Shown here in pieces: positions 13,601 to 26,754 of a DNA stretch of 64,000 nucleotides. The translations under genes were made by a program, and so were the position numbers. The DNA lies in the NCBI RefSeq assembly GCF_003073045.1, contig NC_037597.1, positions 22,706,158 to 22,770,157 on the forward strand. The letters are read 5' to 3'. The stretch is from Pomacea canaliculata. Taxonomy: Eukaryota; Mollusca; Gastropoda; Architaenioglossa; Ampullariidae. The notes under the pieces are model-generated. The model saw only the letters and a program-made list of their open reading frames with translations. It was not told where the DNA came from and ran no database searches. Every line of letters begins with the position of its first letter. Within the stretch, counting starts at the first letter, position 1.

Positions 13601-16600
13601 ATGTACGTAGGCCACAGCAGCAAAAAGTCTCTTGATGTTGAATTTGGGACACCTGTTGACATCACTGGAGGAAAAATAAAGTGTGTGCCTTACCACTGTG
13701 TAGGTATTAATGCAGATCAGTGAGTTGAAGCCTGTTTGACAAGGTAGCAAGCCCATGTTCTGTTGATAATTCTGAATGGAGTTTGTGAGGTTTGACTACA
13801 GATGCATGCATAAGAGCAAACTTACATTTCTGTAACTTTTAATAAATAACGATATATATCCACACACTATCTTATTTGCTGTAACATCACAATAATTGGT
13901 GAGAGCCCGTTGAGATTGACCAGAACCCACTGTCTTTTCTCAGGACATGTATACCATTTTCAAATAAACAGTTCTGAACCACACTTTTTCACTACTGAGG
14001 AGAAGACGTTGAAGAGATATTTTACATGAAATTTATCTGTTTTTGTGAACATTACAAGTCGCAGATCTCCAGAATAAATAGCTGTTTACATTTCCCAAAG
14101 TAGACCAGTAATATATTTTAAAAAGAAAATCAATTCTGTGTGTGATTACTATTTTAAAAGCTTTAACAGTTGTAAAAAATTTGATGCATTCAAGTTTGAT
14201 CACAGCTGTGCGAGGCAAATGATTATCCAGAACTTGAAAACTATGTTCTTTAAGAACACATGACTGTCAAGTATTTCGTAAAGTTTTTGTCTCACTTTTT
14301 TGGACAGGTGTACCTCAGCCACACCAGGGAAAACACTGTTAAACAGTATTTCTGCAAAGATCCACACTTGCGCAAACTGCTTGTGAAATCAGTTACTGTC
14401 AATCCTTATCACACTCTGTATCATAATCCAGAGATGCCACATGGTAGTTGGGAGGAAGACAGAATTCTAAATGGTTAGTATTGAGTTAAATGGTACCAGA
14501 AGTCTGACAGTGATTTTTTCATCTTTTGCAGAAATTAATCACCACCAAAGTTTATCATTGAAATGCACTGTTGTTCACATTCCACCCATCACAATTCACC
14601 ACCCCCACCCCCCCAAAAAAAAACAAAAACAAAAACCAAACAAACAAGCAAAAACACATGCTCTTTCTTTCACTCTCTCAAACAGTTCATACAAACTGCA
14701 TATCAGAACTTTCCTATTGTTGTTATTTACAGTCTCAGCTTGCTATTATCTCAGCACTAGTCCAACACAAACACAAATGTTAGGTATGTGGTACATAAAA
14801 CAGGGTATGCATAACCAGGAGTGACTCGATCTGCTCTGTAACAAAGCATGTTGAGAGGCAGGGTTGGCAAGGTAACAACTTGCAGTTGTATGTAAAAATA
14901 TTTCATTTGGGCACTTCAGCAATATGTTGCTTTTAAAATTCATACCTGTGTCACTTTGCAGCTGTTTATTTTCACATGTACTTATTATGTGTTTGCAAAG
15001 ATAGTTAATACATGAGGTGTGAAAATAACAGTTGCAAAGTTAATTTAGTGTATTTAACAAAGTTTTTAAAAAATTATGATTTTTCAATAACTTAAGCTCC
15101 CAATTCTTTAATTATATTCTTTTAAATAACAAATGAAAAAGTGTTGAATGCTTTTTAACTTAGAAAACCTAGTAGTGAAAATGCATGGTGCTTATTTTAG
15201 TAAGGAGCCAGTTATAGCTATTTTATGTCAAATGAGGTATATTTTTTGTGTTTTATAGTGAAAGTTATGGCATGCAGATGTAAGGTCAACTGTATCCATA
15301 GCAATTGCAAGTGTCGGAGAAAGAATCAAAAGTGCAACAAAGCATGTGCTTGTGTTTGCTGTAAAAATCCACAGAACACTTTGGATCAATTGGGTCTGTC
15401 CATGGAATCCATAGCAAATAAATCTTGCTTGATGAGCTGTATCAGTGCAGTATGTATGCTGTTGGCCATAAGCATTTCTATTTCCCTTCTATCCTGTTGA
15501 ACAATTATTTGTTGCCTATAATGAACTCAAAGCGTTTTGCATCAAGTGGCAGACAATTATTGCACTACTTTTTGCTTCTAAAATTTTTGAAGTGGAAGAT
15601 ATTACTTCACTTTATAATTAACATCCCTGTAAAGTGAAGTGGTATAGATGTAGAATTTCATTTTGTGTTATTGTTTTTTGCTATAGTAAATAAATATATC
15701 AGAATGTCATATAAATTAGCAACATTCTGCATGAAGGCGAAAGCAGAGAACATTCAAGCTGTTTTTTTATTGAGTATTTCTATTCTGTTTGAAGGGGAAG
15801 AACTTAAAAAATCTTCTTAAGAAAGAGGTAACTTTGAAATGCTGTGACGTACAACTCACACTGCAAATGTTGACGACTGGATCAGTCTGCTGCCCTAAAT
15901 GTTCAGTGCTTTACAAGTTTTCCTGGTGTAAAGGTGCGTCAAAAATCTTTTGTGAGATACAGTTATGTCTAGAAGGGGTGGAAAGATGGGTTAAAAATTC
16001 TAAAACATTGGTGGAAAGAAGTTAATTCTTTTTTTTAAGTGCTAAAATGTGCATGAATGTGGTTAAGGTCAAGAAAGAAAATAGCATCAAAGTCACTGTG
16101 TTGACTGTTTACGGTAGTGGTAACACTTCACTGATCCACCATATGTGAACCGAGAAACTATTATGATTAATAAGATTTAAAAAAAAATTTATGTCTTTAA
16201 TTATTTGTATGTGATAATTAGTGTATACAAGTTGAATTAACGGTTAAATAACTATAAAGAATTAGTGTGAACCAAGTGAATGATGAATGGTACATTAGAC
16301 AGTAATTGATGACTGGTAAAACTTTTAAAAATTAAAGCTTAAAAGTAAAAATTACTCAGAACAACTTTTGAAATTTAGCTTTATATTATTAATTGAGACA
16401 CTACTTGATTTCAGAAGAGCTTTACTGTGAGGATTTAAATCCACTGAAGCACTGTGAAGCATGTGACAGATGTGTTGATGCTACTTTTGTACACTGCCAG
16501 GTAATGTTTATCCAGACAAAGTTTGAAATCAAAGAAAGTTGAATTTTGTAATTGTTTTCTTTGTCTTCATTAAGATTCGTTCCCTATACTGAATATCAGT

Positions 16601-16691
16601 AAATTATAATTCAATAACTGATTTTTTTTTTCAGACCTGCAGGTGCTGTGTCATGGTAAACAGCAATGGCGAATGTCTTCAGTGTTTGTAA
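7605..16691 (+). CDS. Large CXC (tesmin/TSO1-like) domain protein, 9 coding exons
   Basis: Exons are 7605-11862, 12492-12643, 13280-13344, 13456-13699, 14308-14473, 15259-15449, 15795-15933, 16415-16500 and 16635-16691. All junctions are GT-AG and phases agree, giving 1785 residues. Residues 1-1419 come from one 4.26-kb exon and are acidic, Ser/Thr-rich and probably disordered. Exons 2-5 (about residues 1420-1629) form a compact module with VDVPFDNIVGLWGRD, an apparently beta-rich fold I do not recognise. Exon 6 holds a CXC domain (about 1634-1666) with spacing C-x-C-x3-C-x4-C-x-C-x6-C-x3-C-x-C-x-C-C-x-N-P. Exons 7-9 add more Cys pairs (VCCPKC, CEACDRC, TCRCC, ECLQCL). CXC domains bind zinc and often DNA (MSL2, tesmin/LIN54 type), so a nuclear DNA-binding role is inferred. 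An in-frame TAG directly precedes ATG 7605; a second ATG at 7620 has a better Kozak context. ATTAAA at 16834 may be the polyA signal. Confidence 0.85.
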
Positions 16692-16699
16692 CAAAAGTC

Positions 16700-18355
16700 A
16701 AAATGCCATTGAAACTATAACCTAGGCATGGTGGCATGTTCATATACATGTTTGTCTTTTTGTTGTATTGCCAACATGAAAGCTGGAGAATATATGTACT
16801 GAGCAGAGCTTTCAGCAAACTGCTAAATTATCTATTAAATATCTTCCACACTTAATTTGGTGTGTTGTATCTTTGATTTATTACTATGATATGTTTAGGA
16901 TATTTTTCAATATTATCAGATATGATAGATTTGTGACTGTTTTGATACTCAAGGTGATAAAGGTATCATTAGAGCTCAGGATCATTTTCATGGCAAAATC
17001 ACTGATAGATGCAAGTATAAAATTTTGTTGTTTTTCTAAACACTGACAAAATAAGAAAGCCCCAAAATTTGTGTCTCCGTGCAAGCATGCATTTTAGTTT
17101 GTGTTTGTATGTGTGAGAGATGAGCCAAACATGCATAGGAAAGAAAAAGAAAGGTGACATTTTGTTCGTCCTTTAACGTTTTAAATGAGGTGGGTACAAT
17201 TTATACATTGTCTCATCATTTTATAATTGATTGCGCTAATAAGGGCGTACACAGAACGTTGCGCAGTTCAGTTCAGTTTCAACACAGCAGCTATAATGTG
17301 CACACAGCCAGGGTAGGGCACGCTATATATATTTTTATGGCGCTCTCAAAAACAATTGAATTTTATCGACCATGAAATATACCAAAGATATTTAATTATC
17401 TGCTACACGAATGGGCAGTAAGATATTTATCTTGGTTCGTCAGTATTAAAAAAAAAACATATTCAGTCAACCCATGATCAAGCAGGGTCGTATATAAATA
17501 GAAAAACATTCTATAGTTTCTAGAGAAAGTAATCACCCTTGCAAAGTATATCTGCATGACTACAATTAGAGCTATATATAAGTATAGATCATTCATGTTT
17601 GTGTGCGATCTACAGATCACTATAGTGGACATCCCACAACATAAACACGCAAGTACGTATAGTAAACATTTAATCGATCGTCCATATATGTAATCCTTTA
17701 ATTTTGCTTCCACCTTTTCCCCAACTAATCTTTCTTAAGTCCCTTTTTGTGTGCATATACAGTTGGACCTCGATAAGTCGACCTTCCCTAAGTCGAAAAC
17801 CTCCCTTTATGGAATTAATTGTTAGTTCCCGGCCAAATACCTGCGCCTATCACGCCATTTTCCCTAACTCGAAAACTCCGTAAAGTCGATTTTTTTTTTT
17901 TCGGGCCCCTTTGAGTTCGATTTATCGAGGTCTGACTGTAACATAAACAAACAGTTTAAGGTTATTTCAAAAAGTTAGGAATCGGAGTTATTCCAGAAAG
18001 TTAAACTTTTTTAATACTTTATTTAAAGCATCTATCAAATCATACCCACAGCATACATATATATATATCGCTGCTACGTTGGCGTGGGTCTGGCAAACGC
18101 TATAACCTCCGTCAACTCGTGGACTCGTCCCCCACTAACTTGATATCCGCCTGTGTTTTCATCTTCCTTGTTCCTTTTCACTTGCGCATTTTTATTTCTG
18201 TTACCGTTGATCGTTCACGTGTCGCTGATTCATCCAGTAGTGAATTGCGCAGCTAGGCACGAGTGCGGTTGTTGTTGTAGCTCGGTCACGGGAGGACGCA
18301 ATCAACAGTTGAGACAATTTCTGGTCTTATAGACACTGACCAAAACGTCCAGATT
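16700..18355. other. Intergenic stretch with one MITE, and receptor promoter
   Basis: No coding region is seen. The left part is presumably the 3' end of the CXC-domain gene. It contains the pogo-like MITE at 17760-17938. The last few hundred bases before 18360 should hold the promoter and 5' UTR of the receptor gene, with no assignable TATA box near the start. Confidence 0.45.
17760..17938. mobile_element. Pogo/Tigger-like MITE (179 bp)
   Basis: The left end reads CAGTTGGACCTCGATAA and the right end, reverse complemented, CAGTCAGACCTCGATAA, so the TIRs match at 15 of 17 positions. TA dinucleotides flank both sides (17758-17759 and 17939-17940), as expected for Tc1/mariner-pogo target-site duplication. 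Internal AAGTCGA-type words recur. Non-coding. Confidence 0.75.
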
Positions 18356-18359
18356 CGAG

Positions 18360-19738
18360 ATGTCACTGGGTCTCACCTCCGTAGTCATGGTAGCATTACT
18401 GACTACTGCATGGGGTGCTCCGCAATGTCCACCTGGGGGCTCATACTTCGACAGACATACCCGCCACCGAGAGTGCTGCTCAGAGATATGCCAAGACCGA
18501 CAGATAAAAGATTCTGAAGAAATGTGCAGCAAAGAATGCCCTGGTACGTAACACCTATGTGTAACACTTATATATACTATCGCCTCGTAGTGTACTTCGC
18601 GGTAAATTACCGCAACAACTAACAATTAAGTGATGATAGGTTAGTGTGCATAACTTCAAATGTGGGAACTTTACGGTAGGATCTATGGGTTTGGTAAGGA
18701 GCCATTGAAAAAAAAAAAAACAACCTTGTGAATAAGAGAAATAGGATGTGTGTGCACACGATGCATGTACTGATATTAAATCGTTGGTTAGAGCGGTATT
18801 TGCAAAGTTATATAAATTTATTGAAGAGGCAACTTCGTCAGCCAAATTACTCTTTGCGTGATCAGAAAAAGGTTAAATTATTAACATTATTAACCTTTGA
18901 CTGGAGGGCACAGTGTAAACTTCACGCACTGATGAACCAGAATTTATAATTCTTTAGTAGATGCGTTCGCCTTACATCTACGCTTGAAATATTAAAGACT
19001 GCAAAATAAATAATCATAAAAAAACTACAAACAATTTAGGTTGGTCTTTGAGTCACGAGCCTACACGGATGCACCTACTTATATATGTCACGAGGGGACA
19101 GCTGAGGCCAGAATTTAATATATTCATGCTGTCTGGGGTTTTGTAGCCTGTAGGCGTGTGTCATGAGAACGAGAGATTGTTCACACGTGATTTAGGAAAT
19201 ATTTTATACAGTGTTCAACCCATTGATTCTGAAATTGTTATTGTTAGCACTTGTAGTCCTTTAATAGGGCGGTCGATGTACACAAACTACAACATAACCA
19301 AGTAGGCATGCAGCTTCGTAACTCTGGATGTTGACTTTGTGGACAGGCTACGACTCCGAGGTTGCTCGTCAGGTTTTGCCCAACCAGCTGACGACAACAG
19401 GGGCGCCCAGCAGCTCGGAGAGCTACACCCTGGTGGTGGTGGTGGTTGCCGGGGTAGCCGCAGTAGTCCTGGGCTCAGGCACGGTGGCGGGAGCGTTTGT
19501 CTGCTGGCGGAAGAAGAAGCGCGCCCGGACCGAGGAGCCTGGTACTCACGACGACGGAGGTAGAAGAGTTGACGATCCCTTACTGCAGGACGAGGAACCC
19601 ACGCCAGCGCGTGGGCAGGACCTTCCAGGATCCGGGCAACTTGCTGAGACTGTAGCAAGGGTTGATGTCACGACTCTGAAACTTCCTGTTGAAGAAGAAA
19701 ACCCTGGAAACCTCGCAGGAGCCGAGAAAGCAATTTGA
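18360..19738 (+). CDS. Single-CRD TNF-receptor-like (BCMA-like) type I membrane protein
   Basis: Exons 18360-18543 and 19347-19738 join in phase (G|GC) to encode 191 residues. Residues 1-20 are a signal peptide (cleavage probably after AWGA). Residues 23-60 hold six Cys with spacing C-x15-C-C-x3-C-x11-C-x3-C and a SYFD motif, close to the single Cys repeat of BCMA/TACI (C..YFD..C..C...C....C...C). A Ser/Thr stalk follows, then a transmembrane segment near 89-115 with a VVVVV run, and a stop-transfer RKKKR. The 76-residue cytoplasmic tail has no death domain; PVEE near its end fits the TRAF2 consensus [PSAT]-x-[QE]-E. A ligand of the TNF family is inferred, not shown. The adjacent Cys pair replaces the C-x2-C of BCMA. 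The exon split places extracellular Cys in exon 1 and stalk, membrane segment and tail in exon 2. It could instead be an unrelated small Cys-rich receptor. Confidence 0.75.
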
Positions 19739-19744
19739 GAATTC

Positions 19745-22700
19745 ATTTAGAAACTCTTCTTTTCTCTTTGTATTAGAGTGTTTTGTTGCTGTTGTTTCTT
19801 GGCTTGCTGTATGAACTTAATTTGTAGTCGCTTTACTTGTTTGCAAGTTTAGAGGTCCGAAGGTTGATTTGTCACGTGCCATATATAAGTGGCACAGGTT
19901 ATTTCCAGGAGTGGAAAATAACGAGTAATGTACGTATATGCTGTAGTTGCTTTGGAAGAATGCTGAACACTCAGCTCATAAAATCTGGTTTAATACATTT
20001 TATTACTGTTTATAATTTTTTAAATTTTGGCACACGCTTTGAGACACCTGTAACACTAGTCTTGATAGATCATGTTTGTGAGAATATATATATAGATAAT
20101 TAATTTAGCTTCCGTTGGCGCGCGCGCGAACTTTTGCGCTAATAGCTATATATATACACCACTGATGTTTTGCAGGAAGCAGTACTGAGGTTAAAATATC
20201 TTTTTCCACTCTTTACAAGTTACATAAACTAATTGTTTCATTTTAATCTTTGTAAACTATAGATGGGGGTTTGATTATGTACACACATATAGTCTATGAC
20301 AACGGATGTACGCCTTTTTAACTGACATGACATGCAGCTATTCATTAATGCTTAGTATAAAATGAAGTGCGGGGGAAGGGGACCCCCGAAAAATATGGAC
20401 ATCTCTTATGAGTAAAGATTTTGCTGTACAACTTTGTGGAGTTCTAAGAAGCGTTACATAGATTCATAAGCTTTGCTGTCATTTTACACATACGATCTGT
20501 GTATTTCTAGTGCCGCGTAGTCTTTTCACGAGAACAATATATTTTCTGTGTACTGAGTTTTAATTTCTTTTGCAAATCAATGAAATATTGCATTGTTTAG
20601 TAAAATTATTACAATTAAAGTTGTTCAAAGGGCTTTTTATGAGAGCAAAGATATACGTGTGTGAACAGCAGCAATATAACACCAGAAAATACTGCACAGA
20701 AAGACACCTCCGAAGACTACAAAAAAGGAAGAAATCCATTTGATCGCCAATTACAACCCAGCAAACACGCAAAATTCGGCCAAGCTTGGGCCAATGTTAC
20801 AAGCTGCATGGGGAGTAAAGCGACAGGTTACATAATTTGGAGGTCGTGCCTTCTTTTGGTAAAGTCACTGCTAGTGCAGACTATATATACATGACTACTT
20901 TCCAGGCAGTGCCTGCAGTACGGTCACGGACGTGTACAGTATAAGTTCGTGGTACGATATTGTCATTATTTCATTCATTCAATCCCGGCCGTGACCTGCA
21001 CTGGTTAAAGTGGCACAGTGCACTGCACGATTTTAGAACTTTAGAAAACTAAAGCTGTTTCAAATAAGCTAAAACTGTTGAAGCCAGTCTTTTGTTCCCG
21101 TCAGCACAATTTTTCTTATGCGATCGTCTATACTTGCCATAGGAGCGATTTTTGAAAAAAAAAAAAAAAAAACAGTTTTTGTCCCGTAGAAATATGCTGT
21201 GCAACTATAGAGTCCCACATATTTTTTTCTTTGTTGTTCCCTTTTCCTACACCTGTTTGTGAATTTCCATCACAGAGAACAATTAGGGAGAAATAAAAAC
21301 CTCTCGAACATATGAAATCTGGAAAACTTGTAAAATGATAAACTTCGAGCAGTCATGCAAAGCTGTGATCACCATGCACATATGAGTGTCGACGGCGAAA
21401 AAAATATAAATTGAAACAGCACCAAACCTTATAATAACCGTCAGGACCCTAAAATGTAAATATTTCACAGTGGTAGGAGGAGCCATAGTTGATGTTTGTG
21501 ATATATATCGGATGAGCGGCGGCCAACTGACACACACACACGTGCGCCTATTTAACTGCTTGTAGAGTTTCAATGAGATTTATGCTCTGACTTATTCAAA
21601 ATCCGGGACTAAAGACATCAGATGCAATGTTGAATTCCTGACGGACTGTTGACTGCCGTCTGCCCGCTGTCCGCAGGTAACCATGCTGGCAAGAGTGGAA
21701 GTTATCTCCCTTTGTTTACCAGGGAGGGATGATTACACGGTCAACTCTGGAACTCTGCGCCTTTCAGCCGTGCCGACAGCAGGCTAATCGAACTGCTCAT
21801 GAGTATTCCCGATCTGCAGCCTAGTCAAGAGCCTGCATGTCTCCAGCGACAGTCAAAAGTCATCGCAAATTCTGTGCAAGGGTCGCAGTGATATCATTGA
21901 CAGGTGGTTTTGGCATTTTCCACAGAATTCCAGAGAATAGATTCAAAGGAATCCGCTTTTGGCGTTTAATAAGTGAATGTGCATACTTGTATTGGAATGT
22001 TTATTTTCCGAATTACGTGCTTACTGGTGTTTAAGCTAACGCTCAAGTATCTTCGAATTCGACGAATCTTACAGCGCAAAGTCGTTAGACTAAGGTTTGC
22101 TTTTGATTCAGACGCCAGAGCTATCTTTGGCCACAGCGATGAGTCAGAACCCGATTGGGGCTTTTATTAGCTACAGCCGAAAGCTGGAATCGATCAACAT
22201 GTAGATGGGTTCAGTTCTGCTGAACTCATCTGAACTATGGTGGTTTCTCTGATCAAACCCATGCAATAGGTGCCACGTGCTACGAGATCGATTACTTACC
22301 ACAAGATCGATTACTTATTACGCTACGTTGTTTTATTTATTGTTTTTCCTACCCGAATAATATATTAACTGAAGGATGAAACATTCTGATTCTCACTTTG
22401 TATTTCGCTAAGCCTGTATTTAATATCAGTTCACATTATTTGTTAAAAAAGTTTCTGAACAGGAACAAATGTTTATTTAATTGAATGTGTTAGGACTGGA
22501 TTGTAATTATCTAGTTGTGACTTAATATATTATGATGCTGTATCATTTAAAAAATATACATTTGTATGTAGAGTTGGATAGTTATGCGGCAAAATGTTAA
22601 TTTTGTATTAGAGATCAGCAGACTGCTCATGGAATAGCTATTTCCAGCAGACACTAGGATATCCATTTTATACAGAATTTACATAATTCATTCGTAGAAA

Positions 22701-23260
22701 ACTATTATGTTTTCATCCATTTAAAGTACTTAATGAAATGTATGCATATTTTTGGAATAACAGCTTAAATATTAATCTTAGGCCTCGATCTTTTGATAAA
22801 TACATAATAAGCTAGATATGAAAAAATACCTTCAAAGCAAAAAGTCATGCATTATGTTTTAGATACTGTTCCATTTTATTATTTTACAATAATTGTGCAG
22901 GCATATTTAATAGTAATTCATTTGCATATTTTTATGCCTGTTGTTGTAATGAAAAAGCAGTTAAAAGTCCTATAATTCAACATTTCTCTTCATCTGGAGA
23001 TACTGATACTCAACTGCAATGCTTTGAATGAAGCATTTTACTTCTGTAAGTTTCCTTCAGATGTTCAGGAACCATTTCACATAGTTTTGTGAGATTGTTT
23101 ATTTCATTTAATCACTTTTGTGTACATTTTTTTTCTTCTCATGCACTTGTGTACCCAGGTTTGATCTTCATAAATTGTATTTATAACACAGGTGTGGACC
23201 TTCATCAGGTAATGAGTCAACATCCTTTACTCATAATTTGGAGATACATACAAACTCAGC
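19745..23260. other. Intergenic stretch, no gene seen
   Basis: About 3.5 kb, mostly AT-rich, with short simple repeats and a poly-A run near 21157-21172. The segment near 21650-21900 is less AT-rich and contains CGCAGGTAACC, a possible donor; it might be a 5'-UTR exon of the downstream Kelch gene, but nothing confirms this. No coding region or transposon is recognised. Confidence 0.45.
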
Positions 23261-23263
23261 ATC

Positions 23264-26200
23264 ATGGAGAAGATGGCATTCGAGTATGAAGACCACCAGC
23301 TTGTTTTGCTGGAAGAGCTCAAAGCTATGTTTGATGAACACCTACTGATTGATGTCTACATTTGTGTGGGAGAAAATCAGATTCCCTGCCATCGTAATGT
23401 TCTCTCTGCTGCTAGCCCCTACTTCCGAGCTATGTTCACCTCAAGTCTGACAGAGAGCAGGCAAATGAGAGTGGAACTACATGAAGTGGATGCTGCTTCT
23501 GTGTCTCTCCTCATCAATTATGCTTACACGGGCAAAGTAGGTATTGGTCAGTTGGTCTTATAGGCTCCTTGCCATATTTGCCTTGGGAATATGTTTTGGT
23601 ATGATTTTCTTAAATGTCGAAATGTCTCATAAAAGCATGAGATTTTATTAGTTGATATAGTTTTTCACCATTTATAGAGTCCAAGATTTCTAAGTCATCC
23701 TTTTCTCCCTCGGTCTCTGTCCATAAACAGCTCTTCTATTCCTTTCAACTGTTCCTTTCTCCACTTTTGTACGCAGCTTGGGTGTTATTCTCAATCAGCT
23801 TTAAGTCCAAACTTAAGACACATCTTTTCAGAACGACTTAATTGTGACCATATGCATGCATGACGTGTATCTGTATTTGTGTTTTGAGTACCATCTGTAG
23901 TAGGAGTATGTCTGTTATATGCAAATATGGGTGCATGGTTGTTTATGATTTAGTCTATATATGATTTATGTAAAGCTCTCTGAGCAAATATTTTTTTGGA
24001 AAGGCGCTATATAAATCCTCATTATTATTATTATTAAGGTTTAATTTTTGTGCATTCTTTTAGGAGAAGCAAGTTATAAAGTATTATTTTGATAATATTT
24101 ATCTGTATTATTGTTTAATATTAGCTTTAAATTAAACTATTGCTGAGCTATTGTGAAATCTAACCTTTTAAATAAATTTTGTTTAGTATTTTTCTTTCAA
24201 TTCTTTTCTTTTTCCCAGGTGGATGTGACACGTTCCAATGCACAGAGTCTGTTGGCAACTGCCTCCCTGTTGCAGATGTTGCCTGTGCAAAGGGCATGTG
24301 CCAAATTTATGGAGATGCAACTTGATATCAACAACTGTATTGGTATCCATGCTTTCGCTCATGCACATTCATGCCCAGAACTTTCCATCAAAGCTCGAGA
24401 ATTCATTGAAAAAAATTTTACACAGGTCAGCCACACCGATGAGTTCTTAGAGCTAAGTGCAACTCAGATCCTTGACTTGTTAGCCTCAGATGAGCTGAAT
24501 GTTGAGAAGGAAGAGGTGAGTGAGAACACTTCCATTGTGGCTAACAGTGTTTCACATTTTATTTTATTTTTTTTTTTGGTAGCTGTTCTTTTTTGTGATG
24601 AAAAGGCCCCAAAAAATCTTTGTTTTGAATGGATGCTGCAAGATACATGTACCATCAAACTTGTATATCTCAACTAATTTGTGCTGAGTTCGTAAAGGTT
24701 TCAGTATGCCCTTTTCAGTTTACAATTAATATGTTGTTTCAACTTTGCTATTTTTTTTCTAACTTTTACATTTAAGTATTCTGCTGTAAAAGATTCTGGC
24801 ACTTTTCAATATGTGTCACTGTTCATGTTTAGTAGCAAAGGGAGAGAATTCATGTAATGGCAATACATCACCCTAAGGAAAAGCTTACATCGAAGAATTT
24901 AGTATCTATTTACTTAGAATGGATCAAGACAACAAGCAAGATATAGTTATCTGTACCATTAAAAAAAAGCAGGGACTTCTGTAAACTATGCTTGGCACCA
25001 GGTATCAGATTTGATAAATGAGTGATCCTTGATACCAGTTGGTCAGTTTTAGAAATCAGTTGCTGAGCATGTCCTTTTATAAATCACAACTGAAATACAA
25101 GCAGGTATTGATGTAAGGATGATTGCAGTTTTGTTATTGAGAAACATTATTTATGCTTCCATGAACACTCTTCACAATACTACTTTTGCAGCTTTTGATG
25201 TTGTTTATAAAATGTTATGCTTCATGGCTCTTAACAAAATCTAAATGTGCATCAGTATTTGCTTTTTTCCAGTTGCATACTTACTTTTATCATTAGTCTT
25301 TTACAGGCAGAATTTAAGTTTTCAGAAGACAAATGAAGTATTTTTCTTTAAATATCAAGTCCCTATATGTATTCATGTGTACATACATGGGCACACACTC
25401 TCAAATAAAGATGCTACAAGTGCTCTAAATAATTGTGTTCATCTCTCTATTTATACTAGGTGGTTTGGGAAGCACTGCTGTCTTGGGTGACTCATAGTTC
25501 GGAAATTCGACGGCAACACATTGGAGACCTGCTGGCTAAAGTTAGACTTCCTCTGCTGCCAGCAAGATTTGTGCAAGATGTAATAGCACCCAATAACTTG
25601 ATTCAGCGCTCTCTGACCTGCAGAGGAATCCTCTCAGACATGCGTGACTTTGAACGTAACCCACAGTCTTACACTGGTGATTACGATTTTTCCATATCAC
25701 TTCGCTCTGGCATGATTAAGCCTGAGCATTGCATACTCCTAGTTGGAGGCTTAAGTCAAAGCAGGGCCTCCATCAACTGCTACAACCCACTGACTAGAGA
25801 AACATTCCTGATGGCTACATTTCCAGAGTGTGAGGACCGGTCTGGCTATTACTGTGTTGAAGACCCTGCTGTAGTTGTGGCTGATGAAACAAATGTGTAT
25901 GCAGCTGGTGGCAACTACATATATCATGAAAACTATGGAGATTCGCCGTCTGATGAAGATTCTTTTGATGATTTTGATGAAGAGGAATCTGTAAGGAAAG
26001 ATTTCTTTTTCTATGACAATGATCACAATAAGTGGATTGCCAAAGCTCCCATGCTTTTTCCTAAATCTAATTTTACGTTAGCTTATGAAGATGGGAAGAT
26101 TTTTAGTTTTGGCGGACTTACCTTGAACCAGCATCCAACTGAAATTGTTGAATGTTTTGATGTTGAGAAAAACAAGTGGAGCTATGTTGGCATGATGCCA

Positions 26201-26752
26201 ACCACTTTAGTGGATTTATCTTCTGTGGTTTATGGAGGGAATATCTTTCTTTTGGGTGGACGGACTGGAGTAGCAGTTCACAATGTGGTGTTGAAGTATG
26301 ACCCTCGACGGCTGGAGTGGACACCTCTAGCAGGCATGCCTACTCCTCGCTTCAGTTTTGGTGTGTGTATAGTGGACAATGAAATCCTGGTTGCAGGTGG
26401 CCAGGTTTATGCTCATGCAACACACACAATCCATCGAGAGGCACTAAGGTCTGTTGAGATTTACAACATTGATGATAATCAATGGCGCACGGGACCAGAT
26501 TTGCCAGCACCTATGTTTAATGTAGGTCTTATGCAAATCAGTGGAGGTGTGTACTGCTGTGGAACGGTTGAGCAACATCGTTCTCCTTTTCGTATATACA
26601 GGCACAACATGGTTTGTCGACTGGACATCACTCGTAATGAGTGGCAGAAGATCGAGTCAGATCTGTGTGATGTTAGAAACTATGCTGCAGTCGCTGTTAA
26701 ACTTCACACCAGGCGGCTATCACAGGTATTCAGACCAGAAGTTGATACATAG
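23264..26752 (+). CDS. BTB-BACK-Kelch protein (KLHL family), 3 coding exons
   Basis: Exons 23264-23536, 24219-24515 and 25460-26752, all phase 0, encode 620 residues, the usual size for a Kelch-like protein. Such proteins are substrate adaptors of cullin-3 ubiquitin ligases. The BTB domain (about 25-130) includes VGENQIPCHRNVLSAASPYF and FRAMFTSSLTES. BACK follows (about 135-240, with INNCIGIHAFAHAHSC). Six Kelch blades span about 290-600, marked by diglycines (LLVGGL, YAAGG, FSFGGL, FLLGGR, VAGGQ) and spaced Trp. A strongly acidic insert DSPSDEDSFDDFDEEES lies between early blades. A donor-like CACAG|GTATTC near 26727 means an alternative last exon is possible, but the frame stops naturally at 26752. 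ATTAAA at 26795 is a candidate polyA signal. The exact KLHL orthologue was not decided. Confidence 0.92.
23690..24038 (+). mobile_element. 3' end of a LINE or LINE-tailed SINE in Kelch intron 1
   Basis: A short frame SFKSKLKTHLFRTT ends in a stop, as in the C-termini of many CR1/L2-group LINEs. It is followed after about 160 bp by GGAAAGGCGCTATATAAAT and an ATT microsatellite tail (ATTATTATTATTATTA), the classic end of such elements. The 5' part is missing. The element is on the same strand as the host gene. Confidence 0.7.
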
Positions 26753-26754
26753 TG

